NCBI GenBank assembly: GCA_947561715.1
Contig: OX387200.1
Coordinates: 18,106,501 to 18,170,500, forward strand
DNA from: Ascidia mentula
Taxonomy: Eukaryota; Chordata; Ascidiacea; Phlebobranchia; Ascidiidae
Direction of reading: 5' to 3'
DNA length: 64,000 nucleotides
Shown here: one piece after another, positions 37,198 to 49,786 of the stretch
Position numbering within the stretch: position 1 is the first letter of the stretch
Layout of the letters: every line of letters starts with the position of its first letter
Notes under the pieces: generated by a model
Database searches by the model: none
Seen by the model: only the letters and a program-made list of their open reading frames with translations
What the model was told of the DNA's origin: nothing
Made by a program: the position numbers and the translations under genes

Positions 37198-38522
37198 ATG
37201 AATTCAATTCTTCTTCTAGCACTCTGCATCGCCGTTGCTCACGGTAAGATAAAAACCGGATAAGTTTGGTTTTTGTTATATGAATCGAAAATATGTTTAG
37301 GCCATGTGTATTGCTTGCGTGTTAAAAATATTCTTGCTTGTCGTTTCTTTCAACACCTTCCGTAACATTTTATTTTCATTACAGCAACTCCAAAAAGCTA
37401 TACGGTTCCCGAAGTTAATTGTCTTGACAAATTGTGCGCACATGGTTGCACCAAGAAACACGAATGCACGCGGTCTATCGATGTACAAAGAGTATTGAAG
37501 CAGCAGCCCACAGAGTGTCAGAACTGTGTGCTAACAACATGTGGTATAAGCAAACTAAGTCTGCTATGAGAGCAGTAACGTTGGATAAATTTTAAAGTGT
37601 AACTCAAATAAGATAATCACCTGCCAAAAACTTCATTAACGCACAAGAAGAATAAACAATTATTGTTTTGATCAAACTTGAACTTGCTCCAAAATAATGG
37701 CAAGCAGAATAGTTCCTTATAATTTTGCATTGATGTGTTTTTACAGAAATGGTTAAAACCTCCGTAACAAACAACTATGTGTCTGTTTGTGTGCAAGAAG
37801 CGTTTGAAAGTTGCTCGTCTTGTCCATCAATTACAAACCACGCACTTGATAAATTGGCAACTTGCAAAATGTGCACCGGAACATGCAAGACCGTTCATGG
37901 TTTGCAAATTTTATATTTTCTTCGGATTTTGATTTACATGATGATTTTAAGCATTCGAGAATTGTTTAAATTAATTTAACTGAAAATGGAACACAAAACG
38001 ACTTAACATGCCACTTGGTGATGAAACAAATATGTTTTTTACTTTGGTTATGAAAGCCTACAATATAATTGGGTGCAAGAAACTTGGGAGTTGAGTAATT
38101 TAAACAACTAGCTTTGGCTTTCTTGTTCAAATTCCCATCGTATAACATGTACCTTTTCCATTCGCAGATAAACTTATGACTATTGCCAAATGCGACGATG
38201 CTTGCTTTGCGAGCAAAGTATGTGTGAATTTCATGTTCGCACATGACTCAGTGGAAGCTGCTAATAGGGAATGCGCTAAATGTCTTAACGATAATTGCCG
38301 TAAGTTACTGAGTCCTAACATTTGCAACGGCGTGTTTTCAATTTCACGCTATCGATTAATTTGTTTTATTTTACGGTAGCTACCGGAACCGCGAGAGAGA
38401 AAAGGCAGTGCCGCAGAGATGCGAAAGCAACAACTTGTCCGACATGTTCCTCGCCACTACAGAGTGACCGCGATATTCTAAAGAACTGTAAAAATTGTCT
38501 GGACACTTGCCTGAAACAATAA
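37198..38522 (+). CDS. Secreted cysteine-rich protein 1, 210 aa, 5 exons
   Basis: Exons 37198-37243, 37385-37543, 37747-37899, 38168-38299 and 38380-38522, total 633 nt, every intron phase 1. Exon 1 is a signal peptide (MNSILLLALCIAVAHA, cleavage likely before TPKS). Each later exon is one module with six or seven cysteines. Modules 1 and 3 share C-x3-C-x5-C ... C-x2-C-x4-C; modules 2 and 4 share C-x7/8-C-x2-C ... C-x2-C-x3-C. So a two-exon unit appears to have been duplicated. No transmembrane segment. I do not recognise a named family; secreted defence, cell-surface or egg-coat roles are all possible. AATAAA at 38943-38948 is a distant candidate polyadenylation signal. Confidence 0.85.
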
Positions 38523-39001
38523 AGGTGAGATTGAGCTTTTAACGAGAATTTGAAACGTAAAAATCTAAAAATTTGACGGTGAACATCATAATGTGGCATC
38601 GATGCCACAGACATTGTGTAAAACCACGGCATTGTACTTGCAGGTGAAGAAGAGACAAAATGGAATAACATGAAATCACGGTTTCCAAAAACTAATACCG
38701 ATGTAATCTATATTTAACTAATGTAGTTTATTGTAACGATGCGGACATTCTTTATTTCAATTTGTTTGATTGAATTTATTTGATTTGAAACGAAGCATAA
38801 AATCTTATTTATATAACGTCCTGTGAACTTGCTAGCAGTTGCATTTGGTGTTGCCCTATGAATACTAAACATATATGCATATCACTTGTATTTGGATATT
38901 CGTTGTTTGTTGATCATGTATACAGAAACAATATTATTCATAAATAAATATGTGTTCAGAAAAATCGTAAGTTGATCTTTACGTCTGGACCAGCTTCGTT
39001 T

Positions 39002-39271
39002 ATGTCCATACGGAACCTACCGCGTGGAAGAATTGCAAACATAAAACAACTCATAGTTATATTTGGTATTGCTATTTTCGCATGGTTTCAGAGTGCGCCC
39101 ATTAAAACCAACCGCATGGCAAGTTTTACGCACCATAAGCGACCACATAAAAATGAGACAAAATACAGTTTCTCGACGAAAAACAGAACTCGAAAACGTC
39201 GTTATAAATTCAAACTCAAGTGCGCATCAGAAGTATTACTGGAGAGACATGATATGCATGACAACGCGTGA
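39002..39271 (+). CDS. Small basic single-pass membrane-anchor ORF, copy I
   Basis: 89 codons from an ATG shared with the second copy. A short basic N-terminus (MSIRNLPRGRIANIK) precedes a hydrophobic stretch (QLIVIFGIAIFAWF), then a very basic lumen/stem-like tail with two N-glycosylation-type sites (NET, NRT). This is a type II signal-anchor pattern like the first exon of Golgi enzymes, but no catalytic domain follows. The same ORF is open at 56738-57007. It could be a complete small protein, a lone first exon or chance. Confidence 0.4.
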   Translation: MSIRNLPRGRIANIKQLIVIFGIAIFAWFQSAPIKTNRMASFTHHKRPHKNETKYSFSTKNRTRKRRYKFKLKCASEVLLERHDMHDNA

Positions 39272-39545
39272 GCTTTCCAAATAGGATAGTTTGTCCTGTA
39301 AGTTGCTCGGATCCCCGGACTGCATGTATAGCCTGCGTTGCAGCAACGATCTGTTGCAATGGAAGTTAATAAAGCACTTTCCTATACATTGCACTCTCGA
39401 TTGTAAATTTTACCATCAATCGTATAGTTTCGAGCGCCGTGCGCAAACGCAAATTATAATAACTCCAAAATCGTTATTAATTACAACTCTTTTGCCGAAT
39501 ATTCGGTTTTGGCCGAATAAAAAAAATGCTGTTTCGGTGCATCAC

Positions 39546-42500
39546 TAAATCTTCTTGCGATCCAATTTGCGTTTCTGTAGGCGTATATTTGTAAAATCGT
39601 TGAGTAAATGTTGTATTTTGTGTAAAATTAGTAAACTCTTTGCTACCCAAAATACTCATCGTGCAACCCCCAGTTTGAGAAGTTCTGATCAAGTGGTTGT
39701 TGACGTAGGATGGTGCATCTATTTTGACTTTCACAAACTGTTCCTTATAAAACCAACCGTCAATGAAGCAATCGAAATAATAAACACCACAAACATAGAA
39801 ATACGTTTCTTGTATCACGTTGTTACTGCAATAAAATTGTGCCAGATTATTTTAACGGTAGGTGGAGACATTGAGTCGAAGAAACGAGAGCAAGAAATGT
39901 TTGTTTGCATGGATTTGCGATTCTACGTCAGAGCGTGATTCTCCGTGAGAAAAAAAAAACATCATATGGGCACCTGACTCGATAACCTGTCAGGTTTTAT
40001 TGGTATCCATGCTGTTTTAACATTTTCGTTTTTGAAATTCCTGTTGCTGCCAGGCATATTGCAATTAAAAATGTACTGCTCTTCTGGCATAAACGTATTG
40101 TATTTTACGACGTTTCGTCTGCCATGCGGCGAGACTTCATCAGGTATGACGCAACAATTGAATCACACTAAAACACGCAGGGGCACAAAAGAAAAAGAAA
40201 AAGGGGAACGTTGACACCGCTTGTCAACTCACGTGCTAGAGGCAGAGGCAACAAACATTGCAGAAGAAACAACAATTACAACAAATTATTGTAAACTGCG
40301 GGAAAGAATACACATTGTTCTTTGTTATTGACGCAACCACTATTTTTGTGGATGTGCAACGACTCAAGAAATAGCCGCTTGGCGTGGTCCAGCTCCATTT
40401 CCAGGACTTGGGCTCTATCAAAGTCAACTTTATGTCGTAAAATACAATACGTTTATGCCAGAAGAGCAGTACATTTTTAATTTTCGTTTTTATCTAATTT
40501 ACGTTGTAGCCTTTTGCGCATGACAGTAAACATGATTTGTGTCTGTGTCACAATTCCTGTGTAGGGTGAATTTTGAATGATAAATGTGAATAAAATGCCA
40601 AGTTGCCCAGCTGATATAAAACGATAGAAATATGTGATAAGGACAAAAAAGGCATAATATACTTCTTGACCTGTTTTAGGTCTAATATGAATCAAATATT
40701 TAATAAACGTTATTAGAAAAAAATTAAACAACTATTATTTTTTTTTCTCGTTAAATGTACAAACATGTCGTACTTGTTTACTTTCGGCCACGTTCACGCG
40801 CTATTGCCATGAGCGTATACTAATGGAAACATAGTTGGCGATATTAATTTCAAACAACGTTGTATATGAACAGGTGAAGGTTTCAGCTTGATTCATGGGT
40901 GTGAAAAGCTTTGAAATTTGATTTGATCGAATGTATTTTATACTTACGTACATATCACATTAATCGGAAGTGCAAGGTTGACTTTATATTTGATTAAAAA
41001 CTATTTGTCAAGTTGGCAAATTAGATTACAAGTGAAACACAATCGTTCGCTTTCTGGTACTATATTTGTTATTCTATATGTTGTTGACGCTGGATTATGC
41101 ACCTGCGTTGCTCAGCACCAATGGTTTATTATTAGAATTGACATTTAAGCGCTGAACCTGGCGTTCGCGCAGCTATTAGCTCACGAGCGTTGTTTCACCG
41201 TTTAGTTGCTCTCAATAGAATGTTTTCAACTAGAAATTCAGGCATGTGTTGTTGACTAAGTGGTTCATAGAACATGACAGACACATTACATGAGTTTGCA
41301 TCCTGCTTTTTTTGCTTGAAATTCCAAGGGGCCGACTCATGTGGTCGATGCAATATAGCGAAGGTGAATGAAATATGACAACATAACAAGATAATACCTA
41401 AGTGTCCACTTTAAACTAGAGCTTTCAAACCTTAATATATTTTAAACGGCAAAATAAATTTTACACAATATTAAATCAAATTTACAACAACATGACTGAA
41501 TTAAAAGTAAAGGCAACATGGTTGACTGAATTAAAAGTATTTCAAAACTTTTGAACGACTAAGAACATGAGTTTACAAAAGAAAACTATGCATCGCTGAT
41601 CTACTGTCGCTGTACGTTTAGCTATGGTCTAGTGGAGATCTTCACAAACTTTTTCGTTGCGATCTGTCTTAATTGATTAACGTTTTCCTCCAACCTTATG
41701 TTTGAAAGTCATTTGATTTAAATTTTTCACGACAAGAAAATTTAAATTTATTATGACAGAAAATCTTCATGCGACCAAACTTACGTTTCTGCAGGTGTTT
41801 GTTTGTAAAATCGTGAAGTTAGATGTTGTATTTTGTGTGAAATTTGTGAACTCTTTGCGACACAAAATATTCCTGGTGCAACCCCCAGTTTAAGAAGTTC
41901 TGATCAAGTGGTTGTTGACGTAGGATCGTGCATCTAATTTGCTTTTCACAAATTGTTGATCATAAGACCAACATTCAATGAAGCCATCGAAATAATAAAC
42001 AACTTAAACATAGAAATACGTATCTTGTACCACGCTGTAACAATTAAAAATTGTGCCAGATTATTTAAACGAGCGCCTGACTCGATAACCACTGAGGTTT
42101 TATCGGTATCCATGCTATTTTAACATTTTCATGTATATTTCATTTACGTTGAAGCCTTTTGCGCATAACAGTAAACATGATGTGTGTGCTTTACAATTCC
42201 TGTGTATAGGGTGAATTGATAAATGTTAATGAAATGTTAAGTTGCCCAGCTAATATTTTTGCCTAAACGATAGAAATATGCGTTAGGATCAAAATAAGCA
42301 TAATATACATTCCATTCTTAACTTGTTTTAGGTCTAATATGGGTCAAATATTTAATAAACGTTATTAGAAAATGATTAAATAGCTATTTTTTTCGTAAAA
42401 TGTACAAACATGTCGTACACGTTTACTTTCGGCCACGTTCACATGCTATTGCAATAAGCGTATACAAAGGGAAACATAGTTGGCGATATTAATTTCAAAC

Positions 42501-43440
42501 AACGTTGTATGAACAGGTGAAGGTTTAAGCTTGATTCATGGGTATGAAAAGCTTTGAAATATGATTTGATCGAATTTATTTTATACTTACGTACATATTG
42601 CGTTAATCGGAAGTGCAAGGTTGACTGAATTTATATTTGATTAAAAACTATTCGTCAAGTTGGTAAATTAGATTGCAAGTAAAACACAATCGTGTATAAG
42701 CTGCAGACAGATGGCCACTGAACACAATCGTTTACTTTCTGGCATTATATTTGTTATTCTATAGGTTGTTGACGCTGGATTATGCACCTGCGTTGCTCAG
42801 CACCAATGTTTCATTATTAGAATTGACATTTAAGCGATGAAACCTGGCGTGTCGCGCAGCTATTGGCTCGCGGGCGGTCTTTCGCCGTTTAGTTGCTCAC
42901 AATGGAATGTTTTTACCTAGAAATTAAAGTGTTGTTGACTTACTGGGTTATTAAACATTTACCAAGTCAACATGGTTATTTTATACTTACGTACATATCG
43001 CGTTAAGCGGAAGTTCAAGGTTGACTGAATTTATATTTGATTAAAAACTATTAGTCAAGTTGGCAAATTAGATTAGATTCAAGCAGCATTTTTTTGCTCA
43101 GCACCAATGGTTTATTATTAGAACTGACATTTAATCGCTGAAACATAGCGTGCCGCGCAGCTATTAGCTCAGGGGCGCTCTTCCACCGTTTAGTTGCTCT
43201 CAATAGAATGTTTTCAACCAGAAATTCAGGAATGCGTTGTTGACTAACTGGTTCACTAAACATGACAGACACATCATACGAGTTTGCATCCTGTTTTTTT
43301 GCTCGACATTACAAAAGCTGGCCCTCGGTTTGTGTAATATTGCGAAGGCGAGAAATATGACGTGATATATTGTTTCTGAACCTCTGCATGTATTGGGATT
43401 TTTTACCTTGTCAACTGTACCTGTCAAAATTTATAGACGG
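39546..43440. repeat. Two tandem ~2-kb repeat blocks (copy I)
   Basis: Block 1 starts at AAATCTTCTTGCGATCC (39,546) and block 2 at AAATCTTCATGCGACC (41,761). Both run through AAGTGGTTGTTGACGTAGGA, ACAGTAAACATGAT..GTGT, AACAACGTTGTAT and TTGTTGACGCTGGAT. A third partial block with CAGACACATCATACGAGTTT lies at 43.0-43.4 kb. Open frames here shift between copies, so I call none as a gene. The GTTTCGTCTGCC arm at 40,110 is inside. Confidence 0.75.
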
Positions 43441-44800
43441 TGGCATTTTCAACATTGTAAAAGTTCTAATTTACCGTGTTACTGCGTAAAATCACTACTT
43501 ATCTGGGTTTTATAATATTCATTAGAATATTATATTTCCGAAGGTGGTGACAAAATGCGGGTCGTTTAACCCTGGACAATAATTTCCCAAATAACAGACG
43601 ACGAACCCTAAAATGAGATTCACGTCTGTCTTTTGGGGACAAACGATTTTACCTGCTTCGTGGGAATGAAAAGATTTCGAATTGGATTTTCTGGAAGTAA
43701 TTTAATTCCACGCAATTTTTGAACAAATATATCTATAATTACGAGGAAGGGCAAGGTTGGCTTTCAAAACTAGCCGTCAAGTAGTTAACTTGGTTACAAC
43801 GCATTGCGCACCGCATGCTACTCTATATTTAGCTGACAGTGGTTGTTAACGCTGGATCGTGTTATGCTCGACAGGAACGTTTCCTTGTTGGGCCTGACGT
43901 TAAAACTCGATAACCTGCGCTCCCGATATTTTTGTCTTGCCAAGTAGAGCTCTAGGCTCAAACGTGGGAATTGTTTCACCGTTCAGCTATTTTCAAAACA
44001 ATGTTTTCAACAACAACTTTACGAACGGGTTATTAACTAACTGGTCCACTGAACATGACAGGCCCATGTTACGCGAGTTTGCATCCTGCTTCTCTGCTCG
44101 GCATCCAAAAGGCTGGCCCTAAAAATATTTGGATAGAGAAGGGAATAAGACAACACGAACTCAAACTTCTTGCATGTACAAAGCAATGAAAGAAATATTC
44201 TAATGTTTCTTGCGCTTGCAATACTAAACACTGGTATAGGATAGTTTTTCATTTGTATTAATGTCCAATTCAAACAAGAGCTTTTAAAACAATTATCTTG
44301 TAGATAACTTTCACCTTTTCAACATATCGAGCGATTAATGTGTGAGATTGTTTCAGGTAAAAGGCCCGATGAGATCATAGTAAATATGGATTTAACTTCT
44401 TTTTTGTAAAATATTAATTGATGTATTCGCAATATTGTTTACTGGATATGGGACGATTTATTAGCGTTTGGCGAGACCTAGATATCACACGATTCACGTA
44501 GTAATGTTTAATAAGTGAATGAGAGTTGCAGTTGATCGAAGAAAGCGCATTTTTACTGAATGTAAAAATTATAACACAGTGTTATGCGAAACCAAAGCCA
44601 ATTCGGGTTGCCAAAAATTCCACTGCCCAGCTAACAACGCCGTTTATATGTTAAGTCTAAACCAACTGATTGTATAGGTACAGGCGTACTTTTGAGTATT
44701 TTTGAAACGGCTTGGAGTTTGAGAAGCCCTTGTCCAAGCTTTTTTGTTTTTTCACTAGAGTAAAAACCAGTGATCTATTAACTTTCCTCTTCTGGTGATG
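43441..44800. other. Intergenic, degraded repeats
   Basis: Contains a diverged copy of the CATGACAGGCCCATGTTACG/TTTGCATCCTGCTTCT block near 44,055. No gene seen. TTTATT at 44822-44827 is AATAAA on the minus strand, about 165 bp past the B3 stop, and may be its polyadenylation signal. Confidence 0.5.
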
Positions 44801-44989
44801 GTAACTATAAGAACTATTACTTTTATTTATCATATGAGTTACAAGATTGCAAACACAACTACGCAAATTTGTACACACAGCTCAAAAACACAGATTATAT
44901 GACTTATCAAAATTAATTTTTTCTACACAACATAAACTCACAAAAAATAAAGTACAGATTTTCAACACAATATTTACAACAAATTAAAT

Positions 44990-46257
44990 TTAAGAGCTTA
45001 TACAGGGCGGATGACGGCCATTTTCCATACGCGTTAGATTACGTAAAACACGATCGGGAGGAGCAGCTACAAATTCAACCCCAACCACCTCTTCAGTCCC
45101 CTCTGCCCTCCGTAAAGCTATACCAGTTTTCATAATGTGCATTTGTCGGTGATTTTCTACTTGGAAGTCAGTTGCCAATTTAAAACTTTTAAGAGCCTCT
45201 TTATAATTCAAAATAGCTTGTTCATCAAATCCCAGTTTTAAATAATTAGTAGCCACGTTGTGACAAAGTGTGCCATAAATTTGATGCCTAAGGGCATTGT
45301 TTCCTAGCTTTTCTTTCATATAGCGAATGGTTTCCATGATTATTTCAATGCACTTGTGACTATTTGATTCACATCCTTCAACGTGGTGAGTTAACCATGC
45401 GTACTTAACACATATGTACCTTGGATTAACATTTTCAATTTCAAACAATGTCGACCTCATATCATACATTCTTTGGAGTAAGTGACGACAAACGAAAATA
45501 TCAAAGGATTCGTCGTCTTCTGTCATTGACGTTATAGCACGTTTAAGGCCACTTACGCAATCTTCAAGTATCTCGACTTTTACGTTTAAGTCACTTTCCA
45601 TGAAAAACATTTCATAAAATATTTCATACAAAATAATTGAACCGAAAGGCCTGTTTGCTTTAAAGAGCTGTTTGGCCAACCACAAAACCGTTTCCCTCAA
45701 AGGATTAAGTCGTGCCATCGTAGCTTTGAATTCGTATTTTGGGCGCTCGTAATCATTTTCAGTGACCAATAAACACTCACAATACTTCAGAAGAAAATTG
45801 GCGTGTCGTAATTCTTCAGTGAGTTTACTTTTTTTGTAAAGGATTCCGAACGCTTCTTCGAATTGGCCGTTTTCCAAATACTTTAAAGTTTCATCTGCAG
45901 AAGATGTAAACATGTTTTGTGTCTCAAATTATTGCTAAATATGCCTCAAACTCAAACCACAAACAAAAAATATTTGCCTGTTTTTAAAAATATGCTTCTG
46001 AAATCGTCCTTGCTTGGTTGTGCGAGTGGTTCTTCACCTATAGTAAATATATGTAGTTTAAATTGACGTAACTAATTTGGCAGTCTGTTATTATATTACA
46101 AAAGAAATCCAAACTAGAACTTACAAAGATTAATACAGTGGCTATTTCGCCTGTGGTTAAAGGAAAGTTAAAAAGCAAAATACTTACGAACGATTTCTGT
46201 GTCACTTGTTCTCGAACCATCCTGGTCTGGTTCCTCGGTAACGTGCAAACCCTCCAT
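44990..46257 (-). CDS. Class B TPR-like protein B3, 324 aa, 2 exons
   Basis: Exons (minus strand) 46188-46257 and 44990-45894, total 975 nt, phase-1 intron of 293 bp. Exon 1 encodes MEGLHVTEEPDQDG plus a Ser/Thr/acidic stretch; the acceptor is a clear CTTCTGCAG. The core begins ETLKYLENGQFEEAFGILYK, includes LKYCECLLVTENDYE and CVKYAWLTHHVEGCE, and has a TPR-like repeat at about residues 220-253 (HNVATNYLKLGFDEQAILNY). The C-terminus is CISS. It lacks the LSxxxxEKxFL exon of B1 and B2. B4 is a near-identical copy. Function unknown. Confidence 0.88.
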
Positions 46258-46540
46258 GTTGCCGCAATATTTGGGGTCTGTTAACTACTACTTTTAAATA
46301 GTTTTCACAAAAACCTTACTACGATTGTGGATTGCACAACCAGCATCAGCGCTTTGTCGCGTTTAAAACGTTTCAAAAATTTCTCCGACTTTTGAAGCAG
46401 CTTTATCACGTGGTTGCCCTTTTTTTCCTTTTTTCGTAGCTATAAATACCAATCTTCGATCTCAAACACCTACAAACGTTATTCGAAGCCGAAAAAGGTC
46501 GTTCGTTACTATATTCGTTGAGCAGCTAAAGCAACTTGTC
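46258..46540. promoter_or_regulatory. Bidirectional promoter between B3 and A3
   Basis: 283 bp between divergent ATGs. CACGTG at 46407-46412 (TATCACGTGGTTGCCC); a TATAAATA box at 46441-46448 faces A3, 29 bp beyond the E-box and 93 bp before the ATG. Confidence 0.72.
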
Positions 46541-49500
46541 ATGGGAGAAGAAACACGCAACACATATAATATTTATAATCCGTGAGTAAACATTTACATT
46601 TATGGATTAGTACAAAGTTTACCAAATGCAGCATCGTTTTACTGTTTTGGGGACTATCAATCTTACTTGGGAGACCTTGGACGAATTTTTTTTCCGTAAC
46701 AAACTGCTAGACCTTTCAGCCGCAGCATGATAAAAAGGATGTTGTCTTACGTCAGGAAATTTGTCTCTAATAAACAGATCACCACCGTAAATACTCTATA
46801 AAAAGGTCAAAATGTTTGATAAATGTTGGAAATAGTTGCATTAGTGTTTTTTATCCATTTGAACCTATTTCATCGGCCGTGTAAACATATATAAAGAGTA
46901 ACCAGGACTTCAGCATTAATTTCTTATTTACGTTTAATAATATTTGTCAGTAAGTGCAACCATATTAAAATTTGTGTTGCGTTTTTTTAGAAAGTTTGTC
47001 GGAATTGTCCAAGGTAAGTAGATGGTTCTCTGTACAACAATATGTTCTTTAGTACTTATGCACTGCGAGTTTCTGCATTAAATACAAGTTTCTTTAAATC
47101 GCATTAAAATCATTTTCATTTAGCACGAAAAACTTCCAAAGCACACGAATAATGCAAACAAAGAGTGACAACTTTAAATTGGTTTTTGACCCGTTTGGAA
47201 CGTTTAGGTTTAACTATACAGCGGAAAAACAAAGATATTTTGCTTTCCATCGTATTTAATCTACTTATACCCTAATTGGAAACTTACCCTTTATTCATTG
47301 GTAATAGATCACAGTGCATTGACGTATGAGAACGCCGGAGGAATCGAGCAGCGAGGTAAGAACTGGTGGTTTCAAAGCGGGATTCACACCAGACGCGGAT
47401 AGCGACTGGAGGCGCGGTTTTCGAGCGGAGGAGCATTCACACCAGCCGGCGTCATGCCGTGACGGCGTGATTTTCTCGCTCGAAGTGTCTGACGGCGGAG
47501 TTAAATCTGATTTAACTTTTCCGTCAGCCGCGATGATCCGAAGCTTGTTTTCGTAGGGTATTTGGCTTGTTATGATTAAATAATCATATTTGTATATTGG
47601 GTGTTTGGTGATAAGATATCAGAAATTAATTATGGATTATTTTTGTCAACAATGGCGAAAATTATTTTGCCGTAATTAATTTTTTGGACCCTGCAAAAAC
47701 GTTTCTTTCACGAAATATTGTAGATCGGTGTCACTAACATAGCCATTTGCTGTTCCAACAGTAAAGGCGAACCAAGTAATGCAAACGTCGTTAATAAACG
47801 CTCCGTACATGAACATTATATAGATTACTAAGTTAATTGTTTTATAATAAAACTAAATGAAGTTTCATATCAACGTTTTTACCTGTACCTTTGCGCAGAG
47901 CCCTTTTACAAATAACATGGTTGTAAAATCGAATAATGGTAAACTCCATTTTGTAGAAAATCTGGACGAAGTACGACAAAATACAAGAACAGGTGCAATT
48001 TTCAATCAATTTAGTCATTTAATGGAACAAAAAACTGTAACAAAAAACAATTTCAGAATCTGAAACTTCGAGACAAGAGCAAACAGCTACAAGATCAGGT
48101 GTGACTTGTGTATAAACCTAGTTTTGTAAATCAGATAAAGAAATATAATGAAACAATTTTCAGAATCCGAGACCATGACGCGACAAGAATGTGAAGAGTT
48201 GCAACGTAAGTACTGCTATTTGCTGATGCTGTGGAAATAAAATGCCCAGGTGTTTGCCCCTAATGCAAGTATACAAGTAACGATTTCTATTGCATTTGTA
48301 GATGAGGAAGTAAGAAAAAAAATTAGACAACGTTTGCAAGGTGAGAATAACGGTTCAATAAAATTATTTAACACAAAACGTAGCCGAACAGATTGACGAC
48401 CACTGCGAAGTCACCAGTGGCAATTTGCATTAGTCGCTTTACCTGGCCTGTCGACAAAAATAAACGAGTTTTTTGTAGTGATCAACAATTTTTGGCCTAT
48501 TCGGATCGAAACAATATTAAAAATAACCACCACTTAAGCTTTAATAGTATTGAAAAAAGAGTACCCCAAATCGTGTTTTTTTCATAGTAACTTAGCTAAT
48601 GATATTACGCGCTTTAAGTTCATTAACGTGCTTTAATCAATTTGCAGGAAATAAAACAACCTCTGCTTGGAAGACAGATTTATATCGGATGGCGTGGCAT
48701 GAAGGTTATTTTTGTTTATGAGTCTTCTTTGTTAAGTATGTCATTCAAAACTTAACTTTTGTGGTTGTACAAAATCGAACCACAATCCATAATCTTATTA
48801 AAATCTTGTTAAAATAACTTGATCAATAATTTCCTTGTTGCTACTCAACGAAGGACGATGAAGCATGATTTTAGTATTATTTTGGAACTATCTCTGAGTA
48901 AAGCGTTTTTATTTGAAAATCAATATTTCATTTTTTAGAAACAATCAACTCACTACACGATGTCAAGGAGTTTCACCTTGCCCTCGGCGTCCACAAAGGG
49001 TTTCATACGTTTAATAGTTCCCAAAAAGATTTAGGGTTCTTGATGCGATATTGTATAACTGCAATGTTGCTAAATCAAGAAGTCCAGGGCCAAGAACTGT
49101 TTGAAAAGATACTAGTTTTGGTCCAGAGCATGGGAGAAACCTTTCACAGCGTTTTATCGCTGGCAGAATATGCAATACAAAATGGCAAAAATTTTGACGC
49201 AATAATGTTCTGCTTGGTTGCGGCCAAAATGTCCGAAATAGGCAATTTAACCCTAATTGCCGGTGCCTATAAATCGAAATGCATGGTGGTACTCAGGGAC
49301 GCCGCTGGTAAAGTGACCGAAAAAACAAAGCGAGCCAAACCGTTCATACAACGCTACTGCGTTGAGGCCATCCGTCCTTTATTTGAAGATGTTATGAAGA
49401 CCACAACCACAAATAATGCAAAAAACGTCATAGAACTAAAAATTGCCACTTTTCACTGCATGGAGATTCTTCAGTTATACGCAGATGACGATGAAGGTCG

Positions 49501-49786
49501 CGCGAAAACTGTTGAAAGAGCGATGGAGTTTTTGAGGACGACGTACGGTCAAAATGTTAAACGTCGCAAGTGGTACGGCATATTATCCCACAATCTGGGA
49601 TGCACGTATCTGAAGTTGTCTCGAAACCAGGAAGCTGCAGCCATGCTTGTGCAAGCTTATGACGTTCTCACGAAAGCAACAGATTTCGACGACCACGACG
49701 AGGAGGTGCGAAACTTGACCAACACAAAAAACATGCTGAAGGCCACTGGAATTGGTGGTCTTATCAATGTTAGCGAATACATATAA
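46541..49786 (+). CDS. Class A TPR-like protein A3, 391 aa, 9 exons
   Basis: Exons 46541-46581, 46991-47013, 47308-47355, 47957-47992, 48057-48098, 48164-48205, 48302-48340, 48648-48704 and 48939-49786, total 1176 nt. First intron phase 2, others phase 1. Start MGEETRN. Mini-exons 4-7 encode charged Glu/Arg/Gln segments, two starting with ESET; exon 8 is GNKTTSAWKTDLYRMAWHE. The core starts ETINSLHDVKEFHLALG, with a TPR-like repeat at about residues 324-357. Exon 4 is shorter than in A4: the upstream acceptor was lost and the model uses TTTTGTAG at 47956. A ~530-bp insertion sits in intron 3. Function unknown. Confidence 0.85.
47373..47900. mobile_element. ~530-bp insertion in intron 3 of A3
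   Basis: Relative to A4 (GGTTTCTTACAAATAACAT at about 62,808), A3 has about 530 extra bp between GGTGGTTTC and TTTTACAAATAACAT. Its first ~150 bp is unusually GC-rich and repeats ATTCACACCAG at 47,386 and 47,436. No clear terminal inverted repeat or target duplication was found, so the class is open (non-autonomous DNA element?). Confidence 0.5.

Larger units (their letters stand above)
34140..49030. repeat. Segmental duplication, copy I
   Basis: Colinear with 52,210-64,000: start block TGTTTTTAACTTACTGG, broken B gene, cysteine-rich gene (offset 17,947 bp), membrane-anchor ORF, ~2-kb repeat block, B gene (offset 15,387 bp) and A gene. Introns and intergenic DNA are also highly similar, so the copy event is recent. 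The offset change shows about 2.5 kb less sequence in copy II between 40 and 45 kb. The right limit is at least 49,030, where copy II leaves the window. Confidence 0.9.

Noticed and set aside
47326..47556. 76-codon GC-rich frame in the A3 intron
   Set aside because: It starts in exon 3 and then reads into the inserted element; the donor GTAAGA at 47356 explains the exon end.
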